Shown piece by piece: positions 1-7,863 of a stretch of DNA of 12,486 nucleotides. The notes beneath the pieces are model-generated. The model did no database searches and had not been told where the DNA came from. It worked only from the letters and a program-made list of their open reading frames with translations. Every line of letters begins with the position of its first letter. The stretch's first letter is position 1. Made by a program: the position numbers and the translations under genes. The stretch comes from DATKDF01 sp035512795 (GTDB lineage Bacteria > Acidobacteriota > Vicinamibacteria > Vicinamibacterales > SCN-69-37): positions 1-12,486 of the forward strand of contig DATKDF010000247.1 in NCBI GenBank assembly GCA_035512795.1, given 5' to 3'.

Positions 1-671
1 AACGCGTCGGCGCGCGTGTCGAGAAAGCGCTTGAGCGTCGGCTCGGTCGTCAGCGCCGACGCCGCGCGCAGGTGGCTGGCGGCCTCGACGAGCGTATTTC
101 GGTAGGCGGTGCTGTACGGCACGGCCGTCAACCCGCCCGCCGCGTCGCGCCGGATGAGCGTGAAGAACCCGGTGGCCGCCCCGCGCGCCTCACCGGTAAG
201 TGAGCCGATCCAGGCCTCGACCTCCTCGCGGGTCGCGTCGGCCGGGTAGAAATTTGCCTGGGCGGGCTTGACGGCCGGGACACCGCGCGCCGGCGGCAGG
301 AAGGGCTCGTGTTCGTCGAGCCGCGACCACGGACCCTTGTTGAGGAGGAAGTAGTGGAACTCGGCGCGGCCGAGCGGCGTCCTGTCCGCTCCCAGGTCGA
401 TGAGCAGGCTGCTGTTGCCGGCCCACACCTGATCGAGAAACAGGCCGTCCATCAGCCGCGCGGCCCGAATCAGGTGGCCGAGCACGGTCGGCTCGTTCCC
501 GGGCAGATCCACCTGCACGTTGATCTCGACCGGGGCGAACCGCCGGGCTTTGGCCTCCAGTGCGGCGACCGGTCCCGAAGCCGGGGGCGGCGGGGCCGCG
601 GGCGAGCAGCCGGCGACGCCGGCGCCAAGCAGGACGATGACGGGGCCGAGCGAACGGGTGCGTGCGCGCAT
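1..671 (-). CDS. Lipoprotein resembling M49 (dipeptidyl-peptidase III-like) peptidases, N-terminal part
   Basis: The frame is open from an ATG at 669-671 to the left edge, giving 223 residues with no stop. The C-terminus lies outside the window. The N-terminus is a lipoprotein signal: basic MRARTR, a hydrophobic run, then the lipobox VAGC with Cys22 as the predicted lipidation site. A Pro/Ala-rich tether follows. The next segment has FAPVEI, an LIRAARLMDGLF helix, HYFLLNKGPWSRLD and ANFYPAD-TREE, and later LIRRDAAGGLTAVPY. This pattern (GPWDRLD, then A-NFYPADMT, then VPY) is what I recall from the amino-terminal part of bacterial M49/DPP III-like proteins. The zinc motif of that family lies further downstream and cannot be seen, so catalytic function is unproven. 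A weak TAGG lies just upstream of the start. The gene is divergent from aceE with 101 bp between starts. The alternative is a lipoprotein of the same fold without peptidase activity. Confidence 0.6.
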   Translation of the reverse strand, partial: MRARTRSLGPVIVLLGAGVAGCSPAAPPPPASGPVAALEAKARRFAPVEINVQVDLPGNEPTVLGHLIRAARLMDGLFLDQVWAGNSSLLIDLGADRTPLGRAEFHYFLLNKGPWSRLDEHEPFLPPARGVPAVKPAQANFYPADATREEVEAWIGSLTGEARGAATGFFTLIRRDAAGGLTAVPYSTAYRNTLVEAASHLRAASALTTEPTLKRFLDTRADA

Positions 672-691
672 GTGCCTATTCTGCACGGTTT

Positions 692-705
692 TACACGGCT
701 GTGTA
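692..705. promoter_or_regulatory. Inverted repeat in the divergent gap upstream of aceE; candidate operator
   Basis: TACAC (692-696), a GGCT spacer, and GTGTA (701-705) form a perfect 5-bp-arm inverted repeat. It sits 21 bp from the minus-strand lipoprotein start and 67 bp from the aceE start, so it could serve either gene. A -10-like TAGAAT is at 728-733 on the plus strand, but I find no convincing -35 at 16-18 bp from it. The arms do not match the E. coli PdhR operator pattern. Arms this short also arise by chance, so the regulatory role is inference. Confidence 0.2.
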
Positions 706-772
706 TCGCGCGGCGCGAGCGGGGCGATAGAATGACAGGATTGTGCTCGTGACAAGGGACCAGTAGAGACGT

Positions 773-3448
773 ATGAAGAACCTGTCTCCGACCGATCAGG
801 CGGCCCTCGAAGCCGTCGAAACCCGCGAGTGGATTGAGTCGCTCGACTACGTGGTTGGCCAGGGCGACAAGGGCCGCGTCCTGCGCCTGCTCGAGGCGCT
901 TCGGGCCCGGGCCAAGGTCTCCGGCATCCGCGTGCCGTTTGTCGCCACCACGCCCTACATCAACACCATTGCCGAAGAGGAGCAGGTGCCGATGCCCGGC
1001 GACGGCAGCGTCGAGCGCCGCATCAAGAGCCTGATCCGCTGGAATGCCCTCGCGATGGTCGTCCGCGCCAACCGGGAGTCGGACGGCATCGGCGGTCATA
1101 TCTCGACGTACGCGTCGGCCGCCACGCTCTACGAGGTGGGGTTCAATCACTTCTTCCGCGGCCGCGACGGCGGCGGCGCCGGCGACATCATCTTCTTCCA
1201 GGGGCACGCCTCGCCGGGCATCGACGCCCGGGCCTTCCTCGAGGGCCGGCTGTCGGAGACCCATCTCCGCAACTTCCGCCACGAGCTCCGGGCCGAGGGC
1301 GGCCTGTCGTCGTATCCGCATCCGTGGCTGATGCCCGACTTCTGGGAGTTCCCGACCGTCTCGATGGGGCTGGGGCCCCTGATGGCGATCTACCAGGCCC
1401 GCTTCATCCGGTATCTCGAGAACCGCGGCCTGAAAGCACCATCCGACCAGAAGGTGTGGGCCTTCATCGGTGACGGCGAGACGGACGAACCCGAGGCGCT
1501 CGGCGCGATCTCGCTCGCCGCCCGCGAGAAGCTCGACAACCTGATTTTCGTGGTCAACTGCAACCTGCAGCGGCTCGACGGGCCGGTGCGCGGCAACGGC
1601 CAGATCGTCCAGGAACTCGAAGCCGTCTTCCGGGGGGCCGGCTGGAACGTCATCAAGGTGCTGTGGGGCTCCGACTGGGATGAGCTGATCGCCCGCGACA
1701 GCGAGGGCCTGCTCGTCCGCCGGATGGGCCAGATCGTCGACGGCGAGTATCAGCGCTACGTCGTCGAAGATGGCGGCTACCTGCGCAAGCACTTCTGGGG
1801 CGCCGATCCGCGCCTGCTCGAGATGGTGCGACACCTGTCGGACCATGATCTGAAGCACCTGCGCGTCGGCGGCCACGATCCCCTCAAGGTGTACAACGCC
1901 TACCTGTCGGCGCTCGGTCACACCGGCGGGCCGACCGTCATCCTCGCGCGGACGATCAAGGGCTACGGCCTCGGCGAGGCGGGTGAGGGCAGGAACATCA
2001 CCCACCAGCAGAAGAAGATGAACGAGGCCGACCTGCGCCATTTCCGCGACCGGTTCGGCATCCCGATTTCGGACGACCAGATCGCCGAGGCGCCGTTTTA
2101 CAAGCCGGCCGACGACAGCATCGAGGTGCGCTACGTCCGCGAGCGCCGGCAGGCGCTCGGCGGCCCGGTGCCGCGCCGGGTGGAGCAGGCGCCGACCATC
2201 ACCCCCGATCTGGCCGAGGTCTTCGACGAGTTCGCCGGGGGCACCGAGGGCAAGAAGGCCTCGACGACGATGGTGGCCGTGAGCGTGCTGACCAGGCTGA
2301 TGAAGCACAAGGAGATCGGCAAGCTCATCGTGCCGATCGTGCCCGACGAGGCACGGACGTTCGGCATGGAGTCGCTCTTCCGCGCCGTCGGCATCTACTC
2401 GAGCATCGGCCAGCTCTACGAGCCGGTCGACAAGGCCACGCTCCTGTACTACAAGGAAGCGAAGGACGGCCAGATTCTCGAGGAAGGCATCACCGAGGCC
2501 GGGTCGATCTCGTCGTGGATTGCCGCCGGCACGGCCTACGCCACGCACGGCGTCAACACGATTCCGTTCTTCATCTTCTACTCGATGTTCGGGTTCCAGC
2601 GCGTCGGCGATTTCATCTGGGCTGCCGCCGATGCCCGCTGCCGCGGCTTCCTGCTCGGCGGTACGTCCGGCCGCACGACGCTGGCCGGCGAGGGGCTCCA
2701 GCATCAGGACGGCAACAGCCACACGCTGGCGCTGACCGTGCCGACCTGCCGGGCCTACGATCCGGCCTATGCCTACGAACTGGCCGTGATCGTCCAGGAA
2801 GGCATCCGGCGCATGTACGGCGAGGGGATTCCGGAGTTCTACTACCTCACCGTGATGAACGAGCAGTACGAGATGCCGCCGATGCCGGCCGGCGCGACCG
2901 ACGGCATCCTCAAGGGCCTGTACCGGTTCCGAAGCGCCGGATCGACGAAGGCGAAGGCGAAGGCACAGTTGCTCGGCAGCGGCGCGATCCTGAACGAGGT
3001 CGTCCGCGCGCAGGAACTGCTCGACGGGTATGGCGTGGCCGCCGACGTCTGGAGCGCGACCAGTTACAACGAGCTCTACCGCGACGCGCACCGGACCGAG
3101 CGGTGGACCCTGCGTCACCCGACCGGCAAGGCGCGCGCGGCGTACGTCGCCGAGTGCCTCGCCGGCACCGAGGGGGTCATTGTGGCCGCGTCCGACTACC
3201 TGAAGAGCCAGCCCTCGATGATCAGCCAGTGGGTGGGGCGTCCGATCGTCACGCTCGGCACCGATGGGTTCGGCCGCAGTGCGGATCGGGCCGCGCTCCG
3301 CGACTTCTTCGAAGTCGATGCGCGTCATATCGCGGCGTCGACGCTGTCGGCGCTGCTGCGCGACAAGGCGGTGGACGCCAAGGTCGTCAAGCAGGCATTC
3401 GCCGACCTCGACATCCAGGCGGACAAGATCGATCCGTCGCAGGCGTAA
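773..3448 (+). CDS. aceE: Pyruvate dehydrogenase E1 component, homodimeric type
   Basis: This is the thiamine-diphosphate-dependent E1 subunit. It decarboxylates pyruvate and reductively acetylates the lipoyl group of E2 in the cytoplasmic pyruvate dehydrogenase complex. The protein has 891 residues, close to the 887 of E. coli AceE, and appears full length. The ThDP/Mg motif begins GDGETDEPEA at 233 and continues to the NCN of VVNCNLQRLDG near 262-264. Family active-site residues are in place: His109 (GGH), His145 (QGH), His411 at the start of the HQQKKMNEAD loop, Glu575 (GITEAG) and His644 (GLQHQDG). By my counting these match E. coli His106, His142, His407, Glu571 and His640. The start has AGGGA at 755-759, about 13 nt upstream of the ATG. 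It is the first gene of an aceE-aceF-lpdA operon; E2 follows after 34 bp. No truncation or frameshift is visible. Confidence 0.97.
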   Translation: MKNLSPTDQAALEAVETREWIESLDYVVGQGDKGRVLRLLEALRARAKVSGIRVPFVATTPYINTIAEEEQVPMPGDGSVERRIKSLIRWNALAMVVRANRESDGIGGHISTYASAATLYEVGFNHFFRGRDGGGAGDIIFFQGHASPGIDARAFLEGRLSETHLRNFRHELRAEGGLSSYPHPWLMPDFWEFPTVSMGLGPLMAIYQARFIRYLENRGLKAPSDQKVWAFIGDGETDEPEALGAISLAAREKLDNLIFVVNCNLQRLDGPVRGNGQIVQELEAVFRGAGWNVIKVLWGSDWDELIARDSEGLLVRRMGQIVDGEYQRYVVEDGGYLRKHFWGADPRLLEMVRHLSDHDLKHLRVGGHDPLKVYNAYLSALGHTGGPTVILARTIKGYGLGEAGEGRNITHQQKKMNEADLRHFRDRFGIPISDDQIAEAPFYKPADDSIEVRYVRERRQALGGPVPRRVEQAPTITPDLAEVFDEFAGGTEGKKASTTMVAVSVLTRLMKHKEIGKLIVPIVPDEARTFGMESLFRAVGIYSSIGQLYEPVDKATLLYYKEAKDGQILEEGITEAGSISSWIAAGTAYATHGVNTIPFFIFYSMFGFQRVGDFIWAAADARCRGFLLGGTSGRTTLAGEGLQHQDGNSHTLALTVPTCRAYDPAYAYELAVIVQEGIRRMYGEGIPEFYYLTVMNEQYEMPPMPAGATDGILKGLYRFRSAGSTKAKAKAQLLGSGAILNEVVRAQELLDGYGVAADVWSATSYNELYRDAHRTERWTLRHPTGKARAAYVAECLAGTEGVIVAASDYLKSQPSMISQWVGRPIVTLGTDGFGRSADRAALRDFFEVDARHIAASTLSALLRDKAVDAKVVKQAFADLDIQADKIDPSQA

Positions 3449-3482
3449 CGAGCGCGAGTCGTGATTCCAGGGACCAGGCCTC

Positions 3483-4847
3483 ATGGCAGTTGAGTTCAAG
3501 CTTCCCGAGCTGGGTGAGAACATCGAGAAGGGCGACGTCGTCCGGGTGCTGGTGTCGGCCGGCGACGTGTTGAAGCAGGATCAGCCCGTCCTCGAACTCG
3601 AGACCGACAAGGCCACGATCGAGGTGCCGTCGACCGTTGAAGGCACGGTGACCGAGGTGCGGGTCAAGGCGGGTGACCAGGTGAAGCCCGGCCAGGCCGT
3701 CCTGCTGGTCGACAGCAACGGTGCCGGGGCGCCGGCGGCTGAACCGTCCGCAGAAGCCGACGCGCCCGCCGCCGCCGAGGCCGATGCCGACGCGTCGCCC
3801 GAGACGGACGAGCCGGCCGACGGCGGGAGTGGCAAGGCCCCGGCCAGGACGGCCGAGGTGGTCGACATCGCCAAGGGCCGTTCGGCCGCGCGCGAATCGG
3901 CGCCGGCCGAGACGCGCCCGCCGGCCGCATCCGACGAGCCGCCACCGGCCGACGGCGCCGGCGCGCCGGCGGCGCCGTCGGTGCGTCGTTTCGCCCGCGA
4001 GCTGGGCATCGACATCGGTGCCGTCCACGGCACCGGCCCCGGCGGTCGCATCGGGCAGGGTGACGTCAAGGCCCATGCGAAGACGCAGTTGCGGTCTGGC
4101 GGGGGAGCGGGTGCCCCGGTCGCGGCCGCACGGCTGCCCGATTTCTCGAAGTGGGGCGAGGTCGAGAGCCGGCCGATGTCCAACATCCGCCGCAAGACCG
4201 CCGAGCACCTGAGCGTGGCCTGGCAGGCACCGCACGTCACGCAGCACGATCGCGCCGACGTCACCGACCTCGAGGCGTTCCGTGCCGCGCAGGCGAAACG
4301 GGTCGAGGCCGGCGGCGGCAAGCTCACCGTGACCGCCATTCTGATTCGCGTCGCCGCCGAGGCGATTCGACGCTTTCCGCAGTTCGCCTCGTCAGCCGAC
4401 ATGGCGCACGAGGCCATCATCTACAAGAAGTACATCCACATCGGCGTCGCCGTCGATACGCCGAACGGCCTGCTCGTGCCGGTCGTTCGGGATGCCGATC
4501 GCAAGACGATCACGGAGATTGCGGCCGAACTGGGGACCCTGTCCGAGAAGGCGCGCGCGCGGAAGCTGTCGCTCGACGAGATGTCCGGTGGCGTGTTCAC
4601 CGTCACGAACCTCGGGGGAATCGGGGGGACGCTGTTCACGCCGATCGTCAATCAGCCCGAGGTTGCGATCCTCGGCGTGTCGCGCGGGGCAACCGAGCCG
4701 GTGTGGCGCGACGGCCAGTTCGTGCCGCGGCAGATGCTGCCGCTGTCGCTGTCCTACGATCACCGCGTCATCGATGGCGCCGACGCCGCGCGCTTCCTGC
4801 GGTTCATCGTCGGGGTCCTCGAAGAGCCGATGAGCATGATTCTCTGA
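3483..4847 (+). CDS. aceF: Pyruvate dehydrogenase E2, dihydrolipoyllysine acetyltransferase
   Basis: This is the core subunit of the complex. It carries the acetyl group on a lipoyl arm and transfers it to coenzyme A. The 454 residues divide clearly. Residues 1-80 are one lipoyl domain with the modification site ETDKATIEV (Lys43). Residues 82-164 are a flexible Ala/Pro/Glu/Asp-rich linker. Residues 165-199 are a peripheral subunit-binding domain (VRRFARELGIDIGAVHGTGPGGRI). Residues 222-454 are the acyltransferase domain, with the catalytic HRVIDGADAA motif (His427, Asp431). Only one lipoyl domain is present, against three in E. coli AceF. Placement between aceE and lpdA makes the pyruvate complex the likely assignment rather than the 2-oxoglutarate or branched-chain complexes. 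AGGGA at 3469-3473 lies 9 nt before the ATG, a good ribosome binding site. The stop is followed 4 nt later by the lpdA start. Confidence 0.95.
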   Translation: MAVEFKLPELGENIEKGDVVRVLVSAGDVLKQDQPVLELETDKATIEVPSTVEGTVTEVRVKAGDQVKPGQAVLLVDSNGAGAPAAEPSAEADAPAAAEADADASPETDEPADGGSGKAPARTAEVVDIAKGRSAARESAPAETRPPAASDEPPPADGAGAPAAPSVRRFARELGIDIGAVHGTGPGGRIGQGDVKAHAKTQLRSGGGAGAPVAAARLPDFSKWGEVESRPMSNIRRKTAEHLSVAWQAPHVTQHDRADVTDLEAFRAAQAKRVEAGGGKLTVTAILIRVAAEAIRRFPQFASSADMAHEAIIYKKYIHIGVAVDTPNGLLVPVVRDADRKTITEIAAELGTLSEKARARKLSLDEMSGGVFTVTNLGGIGGTLFTPIVNQPEVAILGVSRGATEPVWRDGQFVPRQMLPLSLSYDHRVIDGADAARFLRFIVGVLEEPMSMIL

Positions 4848-4851
4848 CGCC

Positions 4852-6282
4852 ATGGCTCCATCCCCTCACCTCGTAGTCGTCGGCGGCGGGCCGGGCGGGT
4901 ACGCGGCGGCGTTCTATGCGGCCGATCTCGGCATGCAGGTCACGCTCGTCGATCGGGAAGCCAATCCGGGCGGCGTCTGTCTGTTCCGCGGGTGCATTCC
5001 GTCCAAGGCGCTCCTGCACGTCGCCAAGGTCATCGGCGAGGCCGCGCATGCGCCGGCCTGGGGGATCACGTTCGGCCAGCCGAAGATCGACGTCGACAAA
5101 CTCCGCGGGTACAAGAACGACGTCGTCACCAGGCTGACCGGCGGGCTGGGACAGCTGTCGAAGCAGCGGAAGATCGCCTACGTCCAGGGCGAAGCGGAGT
5201 TTGTGAGCAACCGGTCGATCCGCGTCACGCCGGTCGATGGAAAAGGTGACGCCCGGACGATCGACTTCACGCACGCGATCATTGCGACCGGTTCGCGGCC
5301 GGCGACCGTGCCGGGGCTGTCGATGGACGACCCGCGCGTCATGGACTCGACGACCGCGCTCGATCTGCCCGACGTGCCAGGCTCCCTGCTCGTCGTCGGC
5401 GGCGGCTACATCGGCCTGGAACTCGGGTCGGTCTACGCCGCGCTCGGCACGAAAGTCACGGTCGTCGAGATGACGGCCGGCCTGCTGCCCGGCGCTGACC
5501 GCGACCTCGTGACGATCCTGTCGCGACGGCTCGAGAAGACGCTGGACACGGTCCTCGTCAACGCCAAGGTCGTCGAGATGACCGAGGAGAAGAAGGGCGT
5601 GCGCGTCCGGATCGAGGGCGCCGACGTCGCCGACGCCGACAAGACCCGGGTCTTCGACCGGGTCCTCGTGTCGGTCGGCCGCAGGCCGAACTCGAACGTG
5701 CCGGGGCTCGACAAGACGCAGGTGAAGGTCAGCCAGCGCGGGTTCATCGAGGTGGACGCGGCGCGGCGCACGGCCGAGCCGAACATCTACGCGATTGGCG
5801 ACGTGGTCGGCGAGCCGATGCTGGCGCACAAGGCGTCGCACGAGGCGCGCGTGGCCGTCGAGGCCATCGCCGGTCACAAGGTGGCGTTCGAGCCGCAGGC
5901 CATTCCGGCGGTCGTCTTCACCGATCCGGAAGTCGCCTGGTGCGGGCTGACCGAGACCGAGGCGAAGGCGCAAGGCCGGACGGTCGAGATCGCCAGGTTC
6001 CCGTGGGCCGCGCTCGGCCGGGCGCAAGCCATCGATCGGCCCGACGGGATGACCAAGCTCGTCATCGATCCGAAGACCGAGCGCATCCTGGGCGTCGGCA
6101 TTGTCGGCACCGGCGCCGGTGACCTCATCTCGGAGGGCGTCCTGGCGGTGGAGATGGCCGCGCTCGCGACCGACCTCAAGCTCAGCATCCATCCGCACCC
6201 CACGCTCTCGGAGACGATCATGGAGGCCGCCGAAGTGTTCTTCGGCCAGTCGACACACGTCCATCGGCCGAAGCGGAAGTAG
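4852..6282 (+). CDS. lpdA: Dihydrolipoamide dehydrogenase (E3)
   Basis: This flavoprotein reoxidises dihydrolipoamide on E2 and reduces NAD+ to NADH. The length of 476 residues is standard. The FAD dinucleotide-binding motif is GGGPGGYAAA from residue 11. The redox disulfide is in GGVCLFRGCIPSK (Cys43 and Cys48, C-x4-C spacing). The NAD Rossmann motif VVGGGYIGLELG is at 181-192, the second FAD motif AIGD is at 314-317, and the C-terminal His-Glu pair lies in HPHPTLSE (His449, Glu454). It has no lipoyl domain of its own. It starts 4 bp after the aceF stop with no obvious Shine-Dalgarno sequence, so translation is probably coupled to aceF. As the only E3 in this window it may also serve other 2-oxoacid complexes, but that cannot be seen here. 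Its stop is 10 bp from the stop of a convergent gene, and I see no hairpin-plus-T-tract terminator between them. Confidence 0.96.
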   Translation: MAPSPHLVVVGGGPGGYAAAFYAADLGMQVTLVDREANPGGVCLFRGCIPSKALLHVAKVIGEAAHAPAWGITFGQPKIDVDKLRGYKNDVVTRLTGGLGQLSKQRKIAYVQGEAEFVSNRSIRVTPVDGKGDARTIDFTHAIIATGSRPATVPGLSMDDPRVMDSTTALDLPDVPGSLLVVGGGYIGLELGSVYAALGTKVTVVEMTAGLLPGADRDLVTILSRRLEKTLDTVLVNAKVVEMTEEKKGVRVRIEGADVADADKTRVFDRVLVSVGRRPNSNVPGLDKTQVKVSQRGFIEVDAARRTAEPNIYAIGDVVGEPMLAHKASHEARVAVEAIAGHKVAFEPQAIPAVVFTDPEVAWCGLTETEAKAQGRTVEIARFPWAALGRAQAIDRPDGMTKLVIDPKTERILGVGIVGTGAGDLISEGVLAVEMAALATDLKLSIHPHPTLSETIMEAAEVFFGQSTHVHRPKRK

Positions 6283-6292
6283 GTCGGGCGCG

Positions 6293-7084
6293 TCAGAACC
6301 TGAACAGCAGGCCGGCCTGCGCCGTCACGATCACGGGCCGGAAGCGCACCGGATCGAATCCCGCGAGCAGGTCGTCCAGCAGCGGTTCGCTGTCTGCGCT
6401 CACGAGCGTCAGGTGGTAATCGCCGAAATAGAAGACGCGGCCTTCGACCACGAGGGCGGCCCGTCGACCGCCGAAGCGCAGACCGCCGCCCGCGTTGACG
6501 CCAAAGCGATGTCGCGACTCCTCGGCGGCGATCACGAGCCCGATCGCCGCTGACTGCCCGACGGGGCCGAGCAGGACCTCGATCGGCACCGACCCGGTGA
6601 CGTCGAATCGGGGCAGGAAGCTCATGCCGCCAGACACCGTAATGCCGACCGGTCCCGGCGTCCGCAGCCGCAAGTTGAGCGAGAGGAGATTCAGGCGATC
6701 GACGTCGAACCGGCCGTCGGAGAGCGAGAGGCTTCCGGTGAGACCGGTCGCCGGCGGCGCCACGCCCGTCAACTCGTAGCGCACGCCTGAAAAATCGAAG
6801 CCCAGCGCCACCGAATCGAATCGCGCTTCGAGACCGACGACCCCGGCTTCGACAGTGAGCGCCGCGCCGATCGTCATGCCGCCAGCAGGCGCGAGGATCG
6901 GCGATCCGATCACGTTGACATCCACGCCCGGGAAGGTCGGCGTGGGCACGTTGAACGTGAGTCGCTCCTCGAGCGTGGGGAACGCGCGTCCGAGAAACAG
7001 CATCAGGTCCCAGCCCGCGGTGGCCGGCCGTGGGGTGGCCGCCACGAGGACGACGGCCAACAGGGGTATCAGTCTGAGTCGCAT
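6293..7084 (-). CDS. Predicted outer-membrane beta-barrel protein, function unknown
   Basis: The protein has 263 residues from the ATG at 7082-7084. That start is chosen because it gives a clean signal peptide: MRLR, a hydrophobic core to about residue 16, and likely cleavage after PATA (residue 23). An in-frame ATG 150 bp further upstream would bury the signal behind about 50 low-complexity residues and run close to the next gene. The mature part is Gly-rich with alternating hydrophobic and polar stretches (for example TIGAALTVEAGVVGLEARF and RFGVNAGGGLRFGG) and ends in LLFRF. A terminal Phe is typical of Omp85/BAM-assembled barrels. I do not recognise a specific family. There is no clear Shine-Dalgarno sequence before the chosen start. 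It shares a strand with the lipoprotein gene upstream of it (95 bp gap) and converges on lpdA. The barrel call is inference from composition and the C-terminal residue. Confidence 0.6.
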   Translation of the reverse strand: MRLRLIPLLAVVLVAATPRPATAGWDLMLFLGRAFPTLEERLTFNVPTPTFPGVDVNVIGSPILAPAGGMTIGAALTVEAGVVGLEARFDSVALGFDFSGVRYELTGVAPPATGLTGSLSLSDGRFDVDRLNLLSLNLRLRTPGPVGITVSGGMSFLPRFDVTGSVPIEVLLGPVGQSAAIGLVIAAEESRHRFGVNAGGGLRFGGRRAALVVEGRVFYFGDYHLTLVSADSEPLLDDLLAGFDPVRFRPVIVTAQAGLLFRF

Positions 7085-7178
7085 GGGTTGACGCGTCGCC
7101 CGGCCAGTCGTCTCGCTCGTCGCGCCTTGCCAGCCGGGCGCCGCGCTCCGGAATATGGTCGCGATCTCTGACTCGGGA

Positions 7179-7826
7179 CTAGCGCCGATCGACCATCGGC
7201 GAGAACCGGTCGGGGAACTGCTCGACAATGCCATCGGCGAGCGTGTCGGACATCATCAGGATATGCCGATACGCCTCGTCAAACGCGCGCACGTCGGCAT
7301 CCCAGTTCCCGCCCAGCCGTGCCACGACCTCGGCGGTAGTGGTCGAGAGGTGCGTCTTCATCATGTCCACGAGGGCGGCGCGGGGCCAGTTCGGGTTGGC
7401 CTCGCTCAAAAAGTCCGCGATGTCCACGCCGTTCTGCTGCCACCGGGCGTCGGCCTCCGCCTGGCCCGAGGTGTTGCCGGTCCTGGCGGCCGTGACGAGC
7501 TCGACGGCGATCGAAATGTGCTCCTTCAGGAGCGTGGTCATCCGGTTGCCGGCGGCTTCGCCGTAGTAGGCCGCGATGGCGCTGCCGAGTTCGTCCTGGT
7601 TGCGCATCAGGCGAGTGGCGGCGGCCTGCTGGTCCGGGGCGTCGGCGATGGCGGCCACGATGTAGCTGCGCGTCCAAATCACGTGATCCGACCACAGCAT
7701 CCGCATGTCCTGCCGCAACGCACTCGCGGCCAGGCCGGGCGCCGCTTCACCGGGGGCCGCCTGTGAGGTGCAGGCGGCGAGAGTCGTGCAACAGACCACG
7801 GCGAAAGCGAGGGGAATTCGATTCAT
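7179..7826 (-). CDS. Helical lipoprotein of an uncharacterised conserved family
   Basis: The protein has 215 residues from the ATG at 7824-7826, chosen because it starts a lipoprotein signal: MNR, a hydrophobic stretch, then the lipobox LAAC with Cys19. Another ATG 12 bp upstream is possible and would not change the mature protein. After an Ala/Pro tether the rest looks all-helical: DMRMLWSDHVIWTRSYI, a stretch with NQDELGSAIAAYYGEAAGNRMTTLLKEH, AVELVTAAR, WQQNGVDIADFLSEANPNW, then HLSTTTAEVVARL and EQFPDRF at the end. The W-x-x-H-V-x-W-T-R-x-x-I element and the NPNW turn recall a family seen in Bacillus and Acidobacteria as a helical bundle, usually annotated hypothetical or misannotated. 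No function is assigned. Three conserved-looking His residues (in the WSDHV, KEHI and KTHL contexts) could bind a ligand or metal, but that is speculation. It is divergent from the MoxR operon. Confidence 0.7.
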   Translation of the reverse strand: MNRIPLAFAVVCCTTLAACTSQAAPGEAAPGLAASALRQDMRMLWSDHVIWTRSYIVAAIADAPDQQAAATRLMRNQDELGSAIAAYYGEAAGNRMTTLLKEHISIAVELVTAARTGNTSGQAEADARWQQNGVDIADFLSEANPNWPRAALVDMMKTHLSTTTAEVVARLGGNWDADVRAFDEAYRHILMMSDTLADGIVEQFPDRFSPMVDRR

Positions 7827-7863
7827 GTCCGCCAGCATGCCGCACGCGTGCCCGGGACGCTGT

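Noticed and set aside
470..3523. A 1017-codon open frame on the minus strand opposite aceE
   Set aside because: It lies antisense to a fully convincing aceE. Its product is His/Arg/Asp/Val-rich low-complexity sequence, as expected from reading high-GC codons backwards, and it runs into the true lipoprotein gene in another frame.
2515..3573. A 352-codon plus-strand frame overlapping the aceE 3' end and the aceF start
   Set aside because: Arg-rich shadow frame. The real aceE and aceF frames carry all recognisable motifs.
4804..6264. A 486-codon minus-strand open frame opposite lpdA
   Set aside because: Arg/Asp/His-rich shadow of lpdA with no domain and no start context.
6283..6292. Bidirectional terminator between lpdA and the convergent gene
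   Set aside because: Only 10 bp separate the stops, and I see no stem-loop with a T-tract here or in the flanking coding ends.
7085..7234. Upstream ATG for the outer-membrane protein
   Set aside because: It would place about 50 low-complexity residues ahead of a clear signal peptide and overlap the end of the lipoprotein gene.
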